Shown here: piece after piece, positions 35,593 through 44,104 of the stretch
How the letters are laid out: each line of letters starts with the position of its first letter
Numbering within the stretch: the stretch's first letter is position 1
NCBI RefSeq assembly: GCF_000784735.1
Contig: NZ_JSYG01000011.1
Span: 1 to 64,000, forward strand
Source: Dickeya undicola
GTDB lineage: Bacteria; Pseudomonadota; Gammaproteobacteria; Enterobacterales; Enterobacteriaceae
Direction of reading: 5' to 3'
DNA: 64,000 nucleotides
The notes under the pieces: generated by a model
Told to the model about the DNA's origin: nothing
The model's database searches: none
Seen by the model: only the letters and a program-made list of their open reading frames with translations
Made by a program: the position numbers and the translations under genes

Positions 35593-37578
35593 ATGAGCAC
35601 AATTCTACATACCTATAACAATCTAAAGGTTGGTATTAAGCTGGCGATTGGGTTTGGCCTGATTTTGATCATGTCTGCCTTCATCATGCTGTCAGGCATA
35701 AATGGCTTTCGTCACATTGACGGCTATGTCAATAAATCCATTATCAGTAACAACATTAATAACTACTTGAATGATGCCAGACGCGCCCGACTCACTTTTC
35801 AGTATACCCATGATTACACCGCCATTAATAAAGTCGGCGACCTGATGGTGAAAGTGGGCCAGTCACTCAATCAGGCCAACCAGTTAACCTGGTTGCCTGC
35901 GTCTCAGCAATGGCTGGAGCAGCTAAACGGTGCCTACAAAAAATACCTGCCAGCTCGTGAAGCGCTAGTCAGTGCCAGCCAGCAGCGTGATGCCATCGCG
36001 CAGAAACTGAATCAGGACAGCAGTATCAAAACGCTTGATACCCTGCGCGCCCAGTTCGACGGCAGCACCCTGACACCGGAATTACGACTGGAATTCATCA
36101 CGTTGTACGAACAACTGATGGACATTCGCGACCAGGCCCACGAGCTGTTGCTGCAACCCACCCCGCAGTCTGAATCCAATCTGCGCAAGGCGCTTACTGC
36201 TACCGCAACCGCCATTGAGCAGGCGTTACCTCACTTTACCGCCGAACAACAGGGTTGGCTGAAGCAATCATGGGGGTTGTTCGCCGCCTACAGCGGTCAC
36301 ATCACCGATTACATGCGCGCATTTCAGGACGAAAATGCCGCGACCAAAATCATGCTGGATGCCGCAGTCGTTCTGGATAACGCGTCCAGCTCATTGTATG
36401 AGAGTCAACTGTCGCTGGTTAGCACCACCACCACCAGTTCGCAATGGCAGTTATTGTTTACCGGTTTGGTGATTATCGCCATCGGGCTGCTGATGGCCTG
36501 GCGCATCACCCTGCAAATTACCCGCCCATTGCATCAGAGCCTGTCGCTGGCTGAACGGATCGCCCAGGGCGACCTGACCGCAACCATCAATGTCGATCGT
36601 CGTGATGAACTGGGGATGCTGATGTCCGCCATGGCAGCCATGAACCACAAACTGCGCGAGATGATCGGCGAAATTCGTGAAGGGGTGAGCAATGTGGCGT
36701 CGGCGGCATCAGAAATCGCCGCTGGCAATACCGATCTCTCCTCCCGTACCGAGCAACAATCGGCCGCCGTCGTGGAAACCGCCGCCAGCATGGAGCAGTT
36801 GACCTCAACGGTGAAACAGAACGCCGATAACGCGCACCACGCCTCGCAGCTGGCGGCCGATGCATCAGGCAACGCCACCAAAGGGGGTGAGATCGTCAAC
36901 AATGTGGTGAGCACCATGAACGAGATCGCCGTTAGCTCCCGGCGTATTTCCGAAATCACCTCGGTCATCAACGGTATCGCCTTCCAGACCAACATTCTGG
37001 CGCTCAACGCTGCGGTGGAAGCCGCGCGCGCTGGCGAACAGGGCCGCGGTTTCGCGGTGGTAGCAGGAGAGGTGCGCAATCTGGCCCAGCGCAGCGCTCA
37101 GGCCGCCAAAGAGATTGAAACCTTGATCGGCGAATCGGTCAACCGGGTGAATACCGGCTCCTCACTGGTGGAAAGCGCCGGGAAAACCATGGACGAGATT
37201 ATTCGCTCTATCTCCCATGTGCATGACATCATGGATGAAATCGCCTCAGCCTCTGACGAGCAGAGCCGCGGTATCAACCAGATCTCCACTGCGGTAGCCG
37301 AAATGGACGCCACCACCCAGCAGAACGCCGCGCTGGTGGAAGAGTCTTCCGCTGCGGCTAATTCGCTGGAAGAGCAAGCACAAACACTGGAGCACGCGGT
37401 ATCGGTGTTCCGCCTCGGCAACGACAACACAGCGTCACGACCAGTGCAGCGTGCCAGCCTCAGCGCCAGCAAGCCACTGAAACTGACGGCATCCACTGCT
37501 AAAACGGCTACCGCTGCCAAACCCGCCGTCACCAACCGCGTTTCAGCCAACGCGAAAGATGACTGGGAATCGTTCTAA
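35593..37578 (+). CDS. Methyl-accepting chemotaxis protein (first of a tandem pair)
   Basis: This transmembrane chemoreceptor of 661 residues has a short N-terminus, membrane helix 1, a periplasmic helical-bundle ligand domain (about 45-290), membrane helix 2 followed by HAMP ([25 protein letters not shown]), and a cytoplasmic signalling domain. The signalling tip [20 protein letters not shown] is standard. The C-terminus DDWESF matches the NWETF-type docking pentapeptide for CheR/CheB. The ATG at 35593 is chosen because AGGAA precedes it and the N-terminus then aligns with the second receptor. Ligand unknown. Confidence 0.94.
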   Translation: MSTILHTYNNLKVGIKLAIGFGLILIMSAFIMLSGINGFRHIDGYVNKSIISNNINNYLNDARRARLTFQYTHDYTAINKVGDLMVKVGQSLNQANQLTWLPASQQWLEQLNGAYKKYLPAREALVSASQQRDAIAQKLNQDSSIKTLDTLRAQFDGSTLTPELRLEFITLYEQLMDIRDQAHELLLQPTPQSESNLRKALTATATAIEQALPHFTAEQQGWLKQSWGLFAAYSGHITDYMRAFQDENAATKIMLDAAVVLDNASSSLYESQLSLVSTTTTSSQWQLLFTGLVIIAIGLLMAWRITLQITRPLHQSLSLAERIAQGDLTATINVDRRDELGMLMSAMAAMNHKLREMIGEIREGVSNVASAASEIAAGNTDLSSRTEQQSAAVVETAASMEQLTSTVKQNADNAHHASQLAADASGNATKGGEIVNNVVSTMNEIAVSSRRISEITSVINGIAFQTNILALNAAVEAARAGEQGRGFAVVAGEVRNLAQRSAQAAKEIETLIGESVNRVNTGSSLVESAGKTMDEIIRSISHVHDIMDEIASASDEQSRGINQISTAVAEMDATTQQNAALVEESSAAANSLEEQAQTLEHAVSVFRLGNDNTASRPVQRASLSASKPLKLTASTAKTATAAKPAVTNRVSANAKDDWESF

Positions 37579-37592
37579 CCGGTTTTAATCTG

Positions 37593-37620
37593 CACAGCAT
37601 GGCGATCATGCCATGCTGTG
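37593..37620 (+). terminator. Perfect hairpin after the first chemoreceptor gene
   Basis: CACAGCATGGC-GATCAT-GCCATGCTGTG forms an 11-bp stem, 14 bp after the stop. A T-tract is lacking (CTTATCG follows). Confidence 0.65.
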
Positions 37621-37775
37621 CTTATCGATGACACCGCAGTACAGCCTCTGTTTGCTCCCTTCCCGCAATAATATTACCTACTCTGTCAAACAACAGCGTG
37701 GTCATCGACTATCCTGTAAACGATACCTATAAAACACAGCATCAGCACTCATGCCCTGACGTATTCAGGCATGGA

Positions 37776-37846
37776 TATACCCGTCTACTTCAAGTTGCAG
37801 GGGCATTGGCTGCCCTCTTCCTGCAACTCGCATTATTTTGGGTATA
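37776..37846. repeat. ERIC element with deleted core
   Basis: It carries both ERIC ends (TATACCCGTC...CTTCAAGTTGCAG and CTTCCTGCAACTCGCATTAT...GGGTATA) but is only 71 bp instead of about 127. The central hairpin core is missing. It lies between the two chemoreceptor genes. Confidence 0.85.
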
Positions 37847-37920
37847 CATACATTGATATCGTCAATTCGGTTTTATTTTTCTCGTCACTACTCTGGTAAA
37901 TCAGCAAAAAGGAAGGCCCC

Positions 37921-39870
37921 ATGAATACTGTTTTTGGTGCTTATAACAATTTCAAAGTCGGTGTGAAGCTGGCGATGGGATTCGGACTGATATTATTAAT
38001 GGCGGCGATAATCATGCTGTCGGGGGTCAATGGCTTTCGTAATATTGATGCCTACTCCCAGAAATCTATCATCAGCAATAATATTAACAGTTATCTGGAA
38101 GAAGCCCGGCGGGAACGGCTGCGTTTCCAATATACCCATGATTATGCGGCGATGAATAAAAACGGTGAATTGCTAAATAAAATGACGCAATCATTGAATA
38201 TCGCCCAAACCCTGAAATGGGATGCGGACACCCGTATTGTGCTGGACCGGATTATCCAGTCCAGCAAGGAATATAATGTCGCGCGGGAAAACCTGATTAG
38301 CGCCAGCCAGAAGCGGGATGCTATCGGTCAAAAGCTGTCTCAGGAAACCATCGGTAAAGTCATTGATAGACTGCACGGGCAATTCGATGCGGCCACACTT
38401 CCGACGGAATTACGGCTGGAATTTATGTACATCAACGAAGGGATGGCTGATATCAAGGACACCGCCCACGAACTGACGTTGATACCGTCTGCTGAAACCG
38501 AAGCCGCGCTTCGTAAGGCACTGAATAGTGCACAACACGTCATCACGCAGGCGCTACCGAAATTCAGCACGGAACAGCAGGCCTGGCTGAATCAAGCCTG
38601 GCGGCCTTTCACGACTTACGGTGGAGATATCACCCTTTACATGGCGGCCTTTCAGCAAGAGGATGCAGCTTCTCAACGCATGGCGGATATTGCGCTGGTC
38701 CTTAACCAATCGGCTACCCAGCTCTACCAAACCCAGTTGGACAAAGTGAATAACATTACCCACCAGTCGCAATACCAGCAATGGCTCATCGGGCTGGCGA
38801 TTATCGCCATCGGCGTGCTGATGGCCTGGCGCATCACCCTGCAACTGACCCGACCGCTGCGCCAAAGCCTGTCGCTGGCTGAGCGGATCGCCCACGGCGA
38901 CCTGACTGTCGACATCACGGTCGACCGGAAGGATGAATTAGGTCAGTTAATGACGGCAATGAATGAGATGAATCACAAGCTGCGTGAGATGATCGGCACC
39001 ATTCGCGAGGGCGTGAGTAACGTGGCGTCGGCGGCATCGGAAATCGCGGCCGGTAATACCGATCTCTCCTCCCGTACCGAGCAGCAATCGGCCGCCGTCG
39101 TGGAAACCGCCGCCAGCATGGAGCAGTTAACCTCAACGGTGAAACAGAACGCCGAAAACGCGCATCATGCTTCGCAGTTGGCGGCCGATGCGTCAGGCAA
39201 CGCCACCAAAGGGGGTGAGATCGTCAACAATGTGGTGAGCACCATGAACGAGATCGCCGTCAGTTCCCGGCGTATTTCCGAAATTACCTCGGTCATCAAC
39301 GGTATCGCCTTCCAGACCAACATTCTGGCGCTCAACGCCGCGGTAGAAGCCGCACGTGCCGGTGAGCAGGGCCGCGGCTTCGCGGTGGTGGCGGGTGAAG
39401 TGCGCAGTCTGGCTCAGCGTAGTGCCCAGGCCGCCAAAGAGATTGAAACCTTGATCGGCGAGTCCGTCACCCGTGTCAATACCGGCTCTGCACTGGTGGA
39501 AAGCGCCGGTAAAACCATGGATGACATTATCCGCTCTATCGCTCATGTACATGACATTATGGGGGAAATTGCCTCAGCGTCCGACGAGCAGAGCCGCGGC
39601 ATCAACCAGATCTCCACTGCGGTAGCCGAAATGGACTCCACCACCCAGCAGAACGCGGCGCTGGTAGAGGAGTCTTCCGCGGCCGCCAATTCACTGGAAG
39701 AGCAGGCTCAAGCGTTGGAGCAGGCCGTTTCGATATTCCGCCTCGGCAATGACGACAGCCTTCGTCCTGCCCGCGCTGTGCACAAGCCCGATGCGGTCAT
39801 TACACGAAAACCACTGATGCTGGCCAGTGCTGGAGCTCATTCCAGCAAGGACGAGTGGGAGTCGTTCTAA
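37921..39870 (+). CDS. Methyl-accepting chemotaxis protein (second of a tandem pair)
   Basis: This 649-residue chemoreceptor is a paralogue of the one upstream. Its signalling half (from about residue 355) is nearly identical to that protein, and its periplasmic ligand domain (about 40-290) is clearly related but divergent. HAMP follows helix 2 ([25 protein letters not shown]). It ends in DEWESF, a CheR/CheB docking pentapeptide. GGAAGG precedes the ATG at 37921. The two genes are separated by 342 bp that holds a hairpin and a shortened ERIC element, so they are likely transcribed separately. Ligand unknown. Confidence 0.94.
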   Translation: MNTVFGAYNNFKVGVKLAMGFGLILLMAAIIMLSGVNGFRNIDAYSQKSIISNNINSYLEEARRERLRFQYTHDYAAMNKNGELLNKMTQSLNIAQTLKWDADTRIVLDRIIQSSKEYNVARENLISASQKRDAIGQKLSQETIGKVIDRLHGQFDAATLPTELRLEFMYINEGMADIKDTAHELTLIPSAETEAALRKALNSAQHVITQALPKFSTEQQAWLNQAWRPFTTYGGDITLYMAAFQQEDAASQRMADIALVLNQSATQLYQTQLDKVNNITHQSQYQQWLIGLAIIAIGVLMAWRITLQLTRPLRQSLSLAERIAHGDLTVDITVDRKDELGQLMTAMNEMNHKLREMIGTIREGVSNVASAASEIAAGNTDLSSRTEQQSAAVVETAASMEQLTSTVKQNAENAHHASQLAADASGNATKGGEIVNNVVSTMNEIAVSSRRISEITSVINGIAFQTNILALNAAVEAARAGEQGRGFAVVAGEVRSLAQRSAQAAKEIETLIGESVTRVNTGSALVESAGKTMDDIIRSIAHVHDIMGEIASASDEQSRGINQISTAVAEMDSTTQQNAALVEESSAAANSLEEQAQALEQAVSIFRLGNDDSLRPARAVHKPDAVITRKPLMLASAGAHSSKDEWESF

Positions 39871-39890
39871 ACCGTTAATCCAGCCTTATC

Positions 39891-39917
39891 ATGGCGGGCG
39901 AGGCCCGCCATCTTTTG
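39891..39917 (+). terminator. Rho-independent terminator of the second chemoreceptor gene
   Basis: ATGGCGGGC-GAG-GCCCGCCAT is followed by CTTTTG, 20 bp after the stop codon. Confidence 0.8.
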
Positions 39918-39928
39918 CTGTTGGGATT

Positions 39929-40055
39929 TATACCCGTCATACTTCAAGTTGCAGGTGTGTTGGCTGCGTTCGTTCACCCGAATCACTTACCTGAGTAAGC
40001 TCATCGGGATTCACTCACTTGCCGCCTTCCTGCAACTCGAATTATTTTGGTTATA
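39929..40055. repeat. Full-length ERIC element (127 bp)
   Basis: Runs from TATACCCGTCATACTTCAAG to ATTATTTTGGTTATA with the conserved arms GGTGTGTTGGCTGCGTTC and GATTCACTCACTTGCCGCC. The central stem CCGAATCACTTACCTGAGTAAGCTCATCGGG-type sequence keeps pairing through compensatory changes. Its right end encodes the C-terminus of the HAD-phosphatase gene on the opposite strand. Confidence 0.92.
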
Positions 40056-40862
40056 TGCCCTGTCCGGCTGCAAGTTCAGCAGCCGGATAATGGTGTGCAT
40101 CACCGCGTCTTCGTCGTTGGAACCGGTAATGAAGCGGGCTGCCGCCTTGGTTTCCTCAAACGCATTGCGCATGGCAAAGCTGTAGTCGCCACAACACATC
40201 AGTTCAATGTCGTTTAACCCATCGCCAAAGACCGCGGTTTCTTCCGGTGTTACCTGCAACATATTCTGTAATCGGCCCACGGTGCTGCCTTTGTGTACCC
40301 CGACATCGGCGATATCAATCCAGGCTGCTTCAGACACCACGATATAAGCCCGTTCATCGAAAGGTGTCAGATGAGTACGTGTCTGATGGCAACGCCCTTT
40401 TTCATCGAACAACGTGATTTTGACAAAATCATCCCGTACTGCATTGAAATCCGGCACCAGGCGGACGGTCGCGTAAGACTTCTTCACTTTCTCGATCATC
40501 GCCGGTGCCAGAGAATCTTTTAATACTGCCCCATCGGGGGTACAGGCGATGATCACATGTTCCTGATTTACCGCGTCCAGCGTGGCGATCATTTCCCGGC
40601 CGAGCGCATTGTCGATCAGCGACTGGTAGACGTACTCGCCCCGGTGCCGGATGCGGGTGGCGCTGTCGCCCAGAATCCAGAAATCTGCCGCCTGCTCGCC
40701 GAACAGTTCTTCCACCCGGTCGCACTGCTTGCCGGTACAGGGTGCAAACTGTACCTGCTTGCGTTGCATCAGCGCACTGACCTCAGTAAACAATTCACGG
40801 TTGAACTCACCGTGACTGTTGAGAAACGTACCATCCAGGTCGGTAATAATCAGCTTAATCAT
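40011..40862 (-). CDS. HAD-IIB (Cof-type) sugar/nucleotide phosphatase, YbjI-like
   Basis: This cytoplasmic phosphatase of 283 residues has motif I DLDGT (Asp8 nucleophile, Asp10), motif II Thr/Ser near TGKQ, motif III Lys and motif IV GDGLNDIEL. The class is Cof/YbjI/YidA, acting on sugar phosphates or flavin intermediates. The ATG at 40862 is chosen because GGAG lies 7 bp upstream; a GTG one codon earlier is less likely. The last 14 residues (YNQNNSSCRKAASE) and the stop come from an ERIC element that entered or replaced the original 3' end. It follows an MFS gene by about 45 bp; YbjI and YbjJ are also neighbours in E. coli. Confidence 0.87.
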   Translation of the reverse strand: MIKLIITDLDGTFLNSHGEFNRELFTEVSALMQRKQVQFAPCTGKQCDRVEELFGEQAADFWILGDSATRIRHRGEYVYQSLIDNALGREMIATLDAVNQEHVIIACTPDGAVLKDSLAPAMIEKVKKSYATVRLVPDFNAVRDDFVKITLFDEKGRCHQTRTHLTPFDERAYIVVSEAAWIDIADVGVHKGSTVGRLQNMLQVTPEETAVFGDGLNDIELMCCGDYSFAMRNAFEETKAAARFITGSNDEDAVMHTIIRLLNLQPDRAYNQNNSSCRKAASE

Positions 40863-40906
40863 CACTCTTCTCCGTCATGTGTCCGAACAATTAGACCTTC
40901 ACTCGC

Positions 40907-42085
40907 TTAGACCTTCACAGCTTTGGCGCTCACCCCAACCAGCACCAGCAACGCAGCCACCACCAAAAACGCCGCCGACAGGCTGCTGTGATGGGCGATA
41001 AACCCGATGCTTGCCGGTCCGGCCAATACCCCGAAATAGCCCAATGTTGTCACCGCTGGCACCGCAGCGGCCTGCGGCATACTGGTCTGGCGGCCAATCG
41101 CGGAGAACATGATCGGCACGATATTGGAGCACCCCAGCCCGATCAGCGCATACCCCAGCAATGCCACCGGCCAGAGCGGCACCCACACCGCCAGCATCAG
41201 ACCAGCGACCGCCATCGACGCCCCCAACATCACCACCGGTTGTGACCCCAATGCCGTCACCACCCGGTCACCGGTCAGGCGACCGAGCGTCATGGCAGCG
41301 GCAAAACACGCAAAACCGAGCGCCCCTTGCGTATCCGGCATCCCGCGATGCTCAGTCAGGAAGACCGCGCTCCAGTCCAGTACCGTGCCTTCGGCCAGGA
41401 ACACGGCAAAACAGATGAGGCCCAGCACTAGCACCGCACCGCGAGGAATGGCGAACGCCGGGCCTTCCGGCGGATTGGCGTATGTCAGCAGGCCAGACAG
41501 ATGCGTCAGCAATAACAAAACCACCATCAGTACGCTAAGCAGGCTGGCGGCCAGCGGCGACAGCCCCAGTGACATCATGCCGCTCATTGCCCCCGCGCCA
41601 ACGATGCCACCAATGCTGTAAAACCCATGAAACCCCGACATCATGGCTTTGCCCGACGCCTTTTCTACCAGAATCGCCTGCACGTTCATGGCACAGTCGG
41701 TGGTGCCGACTCCAATACCAAACATCAGCAGCGCGATCGCCAGCAGCAAGGTATCCGGAATCACCGCCAGCCACGGCAGTATCAGGCTGAACAGCAACAC
41801 CGCCAGTGCGATAACCTTACGGCAGCCAAACCGGGTGGTCAGTACCCCCGTCACCGGCATCGCCACCAGTGCACCGCCACCCAGACACAGCAACAACAGA
41901 CCGAGCGTCCCCTCATCAACAGCGGTATTCAGCTTGGCGAAAGGCACCAGCGCGGCCCAAACGGCGGTGGCAAAACCGGCCAAAAAAAACATGACCCGCG
42001 TCGCCCGCTGTTCGCGCTGCCCCGGTTCGTCGGTTAACCCGCGCGATAAAGGAGAGTTTTTTAGTGCATCCGTTAACTGTGGCAT
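40907..42085 (-). CDS. MFS transporter, YbjJ-like
   Basis: This 392-residue major facilitator superfamily protein has 12 hydrophobic segments. The segment ATAVWAALVPFAKLN in helix 1 and the repeated Gly-rich helices resemble the YbjJ/FucP-like branch. Substrate is unknown; a sugar or polyol fits the phosphatase genes on both sides. It lies in the leftward run IMPase-like gene, MFS, HAD phosphatase. No strong ribosome binding site precedes the ATG at 42085, so the start could lie a few codons in. Confidence 0.85.
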   Translation of the reverse strand: MPQLTDALKNSPLSRGLTDEPGQREQRATRVMFFLAGFATAVWAALVPFAKLNTAVDEGTLGLLLLCLGGGALVAMPVTGVLTTRFGCRKVIALAVLLFSLILPWLAVIPDTLLLAIALLMFGIGVGTTDCAMNVQAILVEKASGKAMMSGFHGFYSIGGIVGAGAMSGMMSLGLSPLAASLLSVLMVVLLLLTHLSGLLTYANPPEGPAFAIPRGAVLVLGLICFAVFLAEGTVLDWSAVFLTEHRGMPDTQGALGFACFAAAMTLGRLTGDRVVTALGSQPVVMLGASMAVAGLMLAVWVPLWPVALLGYALIGLGCSNIVPIMFSAIGRQTSMPQAAAVPAVTTLGYFGVLAGPASIGFIAHHSSLSAAFLVVAALLVLVGVSAKAVKV

Positions 42086-42157
42086 AAACGATATTGTCTC
42101 AAGTGAAAGGGAATGATGGATAACCGCAGCGCCGCGCGCCGCCTATCAACGTTCAAG

Positions 42158-42964
42158 CTATCCATTAAGAATTTGCAGCACGGCTTCATGCAAACGCGGG
42201 CACCCCGTCGCCAGAATGTGCCCGCCCGCTTCCGGCCGTTCACCCTGTAGCGTCGTCACCACCCCGCCCGCCTGCTCCACAATCGGGATAAACGCAGCAA
42301 TGTCATAAGGTTGCAGAGAATATTCCAGGCAAATATCAATGTGCCCGGCGGCCAGCATTGCCATCGCGTAGCATTCGCCGCCATAACGGGTCATCAGCGT
42401 GCGCTCCGTCAATTCAGCAAAGCGAATCTGTGGATGACGTTTAATCGGCTCCGGCGATGTGGTATGCAGAATGGCCTGATCCAGCGGTACATTTTTGCGG
42501 CTTTCTATCTTGTAGCTCTCGGCTCGACCTTCCCTTTGCGGGCCACGATACCAGGCATGTTGCCCATCGGCCCAGAACGCCTCGCCGGTGAATGGCTGGC
42601 TCATCATGCCCATCACCGCACGGCCCTGATACAGCAGCCCGATCAGCGTGCCCCACACCGGCAACCCGCACAAAAATGGCCGGGTGCCGTCAACCGGGTC
42701 CAGAATCCATTGGACGTCACCGCTGCCGGTCGCACCGAACTCTTCACCCAAAATCGCGTGTTCTTGGTAGTGTTCGCTAATCAACGCCCGAATCACCCGT
42801 TCCGCTTCCCGGTCAGCATCCGTCACGGGGTCAAAGCGAAATCCCGCTTTGGGTTTGCTGCCGACATGCAGATTCTGGTGAGAGCGAAAACGTGGCAGGG
42901 TTTGCTGGCTGGCCGCGTCGGCCAACATATGAAAAAACGCCATATCCGGCAGTGACTGACTCAT
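42158..42964 (-). CDS. Inositol-monophosphatase-family phosphatase, HisN-like
   Basis: This 268-residue Mg/Li-dependent phosphatase of the IMPase superfamily has metal ligands in GEEFG and DPVDGTRPF and the C-terminal PYDIAAFIPIVEQAGG motif. HisN-type histidinol-phosphatases are the closest group I recognise, but a sugar or inositol phosphate is also possible. The start at 42964 is supported by AAGAGGTG six bases upstream; the frame is open to 42997. It is divergent from a DeoR-family regulator 112 bp away, which suggests control by that regulator together with the MFS and HAD genes. Confidence 0.87.
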   Translation of the reverse strand: MSQSLPDMAFFHMLADAASQQTLPRFRSHQNLHVGSKPKAGFRFDPVTDADREAERVIRALISEHYQEHAILGEEFGATGSGDVQWILDPVDGTRPFLCGLPVWGTLIGLLYQGRAVMGMMSQPFTGEAFWADGQHAWYRGPQREGRAESYKIESRKNVPLDQAILHTTSPEPIKRHPQIRFAELTERTLMTRYGGECYAMAMLAAGHIDICLEYSLQPYDIAAFIPIVEQAGGVVTTLQGERPEAGGHILATGCPRLHEAVLQILNG

Positions 42965-43076
42965 GGTATTCACCTCTTGCGATAGAATGCACATCAACAG
43001 TATTCGATTGACAAACCGCAGCGCGATGCTTGATTCTGCTCGATACGCTCGATTTAATTAAATATAAGGATTGATT

Positions 43077-43856
43077 ATGCTCGATTATGCATCTTTTCCT
43101 GAGCAGCGACAATCTCTGATCCGGGACAGACTGCACAAAGAAGGCCGGGTGGTATGTACATTGCTGTCGCAGGAGTTGCAGGTATCGGAGCACACCATAC
43201 GGCGCGATTTGCAGGAGCTGGCGCGCGAAGGCGTGTGTAAGCGGGTATATGGTGGTGCCGTTAGCCTGGCTCCGGCTGACGGTCACTTCATCACCCGCGC
43301 CGCAGCCGACAGCGAGGCGAAAGAGCGGCTGGGTCAGTCCTGCGCGGCGCTGGTTCAGGCGGGTCAATGCGTGTTTATCGACTCCGGCTCCACCAATCTG
43401 GCTATTGCCAGAGCGATTCCTCACTCGCTGTCATTTACTGCCATTACCAATTCACCCGCCATCGCGCTGGCACTCCTGTCATCGCCGAATGCTGAAGTCA
43501 TCATCCTCGGCGGGCGTGTACAACCGCGCACCGGCGGCGCGCTTGGCATCACACCGCAAAAGCAGTTAGAGAATATCTATTTCGATCTCTGTTTTCTGGG
43601 CGGCTGTGCGCTGGATGCCACCGAAGGGCTGACGGTGTTTGACTACGAAGATGCGGAATTCAAGCAGGCGGCGGCGCGCAAAAGCAACGAAATCGTGGTG
43701 GCGATGACATCGGACAAGCTCCCGGCCATCGCCCGCTACCATGTCATTCCTTGCGAAGACATCACCACGTTAGTGGTGGAACCGGCGATCCCGGCGGATA
43801 AACTCGCGCCGTTTATCGACAAACAGCTGCCTATCCGCTTTGCCGATGCGCAATAA
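43077..43856 (+). CDS. DeoR-family transcriptional regulator
   Basis: This 259-residue DeoR-type repressor has an N-terminal winged helix-turn-helix (about 8-60; RDRLHKEGRVVCTLLSQELQ, EHTIRRDLQELA) and a C-terminal sugar-phosphate isomerase-like sensor domain (about 75-250; FIDSGSTNLAIARAIP, NSPAIALAL). The ATG at 43077 is used because AAGGA lies 6 bases upstream; a TTG at 43071 is less likely. Such regulators typically respond to phosphorylated sugars, which fits the adjacent divergent phosphatase/MFS operon. Confidence 0.9.
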   Translation: MLDYASFPEQRQSLIRDRLHKEGRVVCTLLSQELQVSEHTIRRDLQELAREGVCKRVYGGAVSLAPADGHFITRAAADSEAKERLGQSCAALVQAGQCVFIDSGSTNLAIARAIPHSLSFTAITNSPAIALALLSSPNAEVIILGGRVQPRTGGALGITPQKQLENIYFDLCFLGGCALDATEGLTVFDYEDAEFKQAAARKSNEIVVAMTSDKLPAIARYHVIPCEDITTLVVEPAIPADKLAPFIDKQLPIRFADAQ

Positions 43857-44104
43857 AACAGCCCTTATGCCGCACGTCTCACCCGCCGCGACATTCAGGC
43901 AGGTGAGACGGAGTTAGCCATCTCATCGTCTCGGTCGGTGACACCATCGGTATCACTCAAGCCTCACAGTTTTACCTTATCCATACATTCATACACATCA
44001 AGTTACGAATTCTCTTACTGATAATATTACGCTACAATTAGTTATTGATTATGATAATCATTGTTATTCTCTTTTGCTTTTTATTAATTTTCAGGGAAAT
44101 CGTA
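43857..44104. other. Intergenic region with hairpin and Fur-regulated promoter
   Basis: GTCTCACC (43876-43883) and GGTGAGAC (43904-43911) form an 8-bp stem after the DeoR gene. The right part is very AT rich and carries the Fur box before the TonB receptor. Confidence 0.6.
44047..44065 (+). promoter_or_regulatory. Fur box of the siderophore receptor gene
   Basis: GATTATGATAATCATTGTT matches the 19-bp Fur consensus GATAATGATAATCATTATC at 16 positions. It lies about 40 bp before the start codon, so iron repression is expected. Confidence 0.85.

Noticed and set aside
39949-40185. Small open frame over the ERIC element
   Set aside because: It is mostly ERIC sequence read on the plus strand, plus antisense of the HAD gene; ERIC elements are non-coding.
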